Positions 5,514 through 5,919 of a stretch of 5,919 nucleotides of DNA are shown one piece after another (positions within the stretch are counted from its first letter, which is position 1; every line of letters begins with the position of its first letter). The position numbers and the translations under genes were made by a program. Source of the stretch: Ferrimicrobium sp. (GTDB lineage Bacteria; Actinomycetota; Acidimicrobiia; Acidimicrobiales; Acidimicrobiaceae); the NCBI GenBank assembly GCA_027365375.1, contig DAHXNM010000230.1, positions 1-5,919 on the forward strand, read 5' to 3'. The notes beneath the pieces are model-generated. The model was not told the DNA's origin, searched no databases, and saw only the letters and a program-made list of their open reading frames with translations.

Positions 5514-5919
5514 CGTACCTCCTCTGAGTCAGCCTTTGCCACCACCGCCAGAACCTCGTGAGAGCGACGCGACACCTCGTCGTCAGTAGCAGCTTCCAGG
5601 TTGAGACGCAACAATGGCTCAGTATTCGACGGGCGAAGGTTAAACCACCAATCTCCAAAATCGAGCGTCAGCCCATCGAGATGATCCACCTCGGCTCGCC
5701 CCTGATAGGCGTTCTCGACGAATTTGAGAACGCCGGCCGTATTCTGAACCTTGCTATTCACCTCGCCTGAGTCCGAGTATCGCTCGAGCGATACTCTCAT
5801 CTCCGATAACGACGAGCCCTTTGTAGCCATCTCCTCGAGAACGGTAAGGGCCGCGATCATGCCAGAGTCTGCGCGGTAGTTATCGCGAAAGTAATAGTGG
5901 CCAGAGTGCTCGCCCCCAA
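5510..5919 (-). CDS. manB: Phosphomannomutase/phosphoglucomutase, C-terminal part only
   Basis: The frame enters from the high-coordinate edge, and 135 codons plus a TGA stop are visible, roughly the last third of an alpha-D-phosphohexomutase of about 450 residues. The fragment begins with the sugar-binding loop GGEHSGHYYFRDN (GEHSGH at 5897-5914) followed by ADSG, and carries the domain-4 phosphate-binding loop RPSNTEP at 5615-5635 followed by LLRLNLEA. The enzyme moves phosphate between C6 and C1 of mannose or glucose through a phosphoserine that lies outside the window. The GEHSGH and RPSNTEP loops suit PMM/PGM rather than phosphoglucosamine mutase, which usually has GEQSGH and RxSGTEP. 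The neighbouring PGI/PMI gene supports the mannose-6-P to mannose-1-P role, but PMM versus PGM preference cannot be settled from this fragment, so the symbol is tentative. Confidence 0.92.
   Translation of the reverse strand, partial: GGEHSGHYYFRDNYRADSGMIAALTVLEEMATKGSSLSEMRVSLERYSDSGEVNSKVQNTAGVLKFVENAYQGRAEVDHLDGLTLDFGDWWFNLRPSNTEPLLRLNLEAATDDEVSRRSHEVLAVVAKADSEEVR
5518..5523 (-). promoter_or_regulatory. Shine-Dalgarno site of the Trm112-like gene
   Basis: AGGAGG, within GAGGAGGT, 4 bases before ATG 5513 and inside the mutase 3' end. It is the strongest ribosome-binding match in the window, at an ATGA stop/start overlap. Confidence 0.85.

Noticed and set aside
1..5919. CRISPR arrays, insertion sequences, tRNA or rRNA genes, toxin-antitoxin or phage genes
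   Set aside because: None is visible; nearly all sequence is accounted for by six housekeeping genes of uniform codon character.

Overview
The window is a compact block of bacterial housekeeping genes, all on the minus strand, from a genome of moderate GC (mid-50s percent by eye). In transcription order (high to low coordinates) it holds the 3' end of a phosphomannomutase/phosphoglucomutase gene, a small Trm112/UPF0434-like gene, a bifunctional phosphoglucose/phosphomannose isomerase, S-adenosylhomocysteine hydrolase (ahcY), a long-form ribosome hibernation promoting factor (hpf), and secA, which runs off the low-coordinate edge. The hpf-secA pairing, the mutase/Trm112-like/PGI-PMI trio and the character of SecA and AhcY point to an actinobacterium. 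A moderately GC-rich member of Acidimicrobiia is my best guess, made from recalled family resemblance and not from a search.

Layout. 5919-4236 is a tight three-gene sugar-phosphate operon: an ATGA overlap joins the mutase to the Trm112-like gene, and the isomerase GTG start directly abuts the TAA stop of the Trm112-like gene. The isomerase interconverts glucose-6-P, fructose-6-P and mannose-6-P, and the mutase moves phosphate between C6 and C1, so together they feed mannose-1-P or glucose-1-P into nucleotide-sugar synthesis. A 156-base gap (4080-4235) follows, with two inverted repeats and a plausible promoter for ahcY. The 425-residue AhcY recycles S-adenosylhomocysteine. A 125-base gap (2677-2801) precedes hpf, and 48 bases separate hpf from secA. 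Both downstream genes have clear Shine-Dalgarno sites.

No mobile element, CRISPR array, tRNA, rRNA or defence gene is visible, and I do not see a new biological system here. The points most worth a second look are the dyads upstream of ahcY, the nine copies of the palindrome CGATCG, two motif substitutions in SecA, a Trm112-like protein without zinc-ligand cysteine pairs, and a CxxC in the ribosome-binding domain of HPF.
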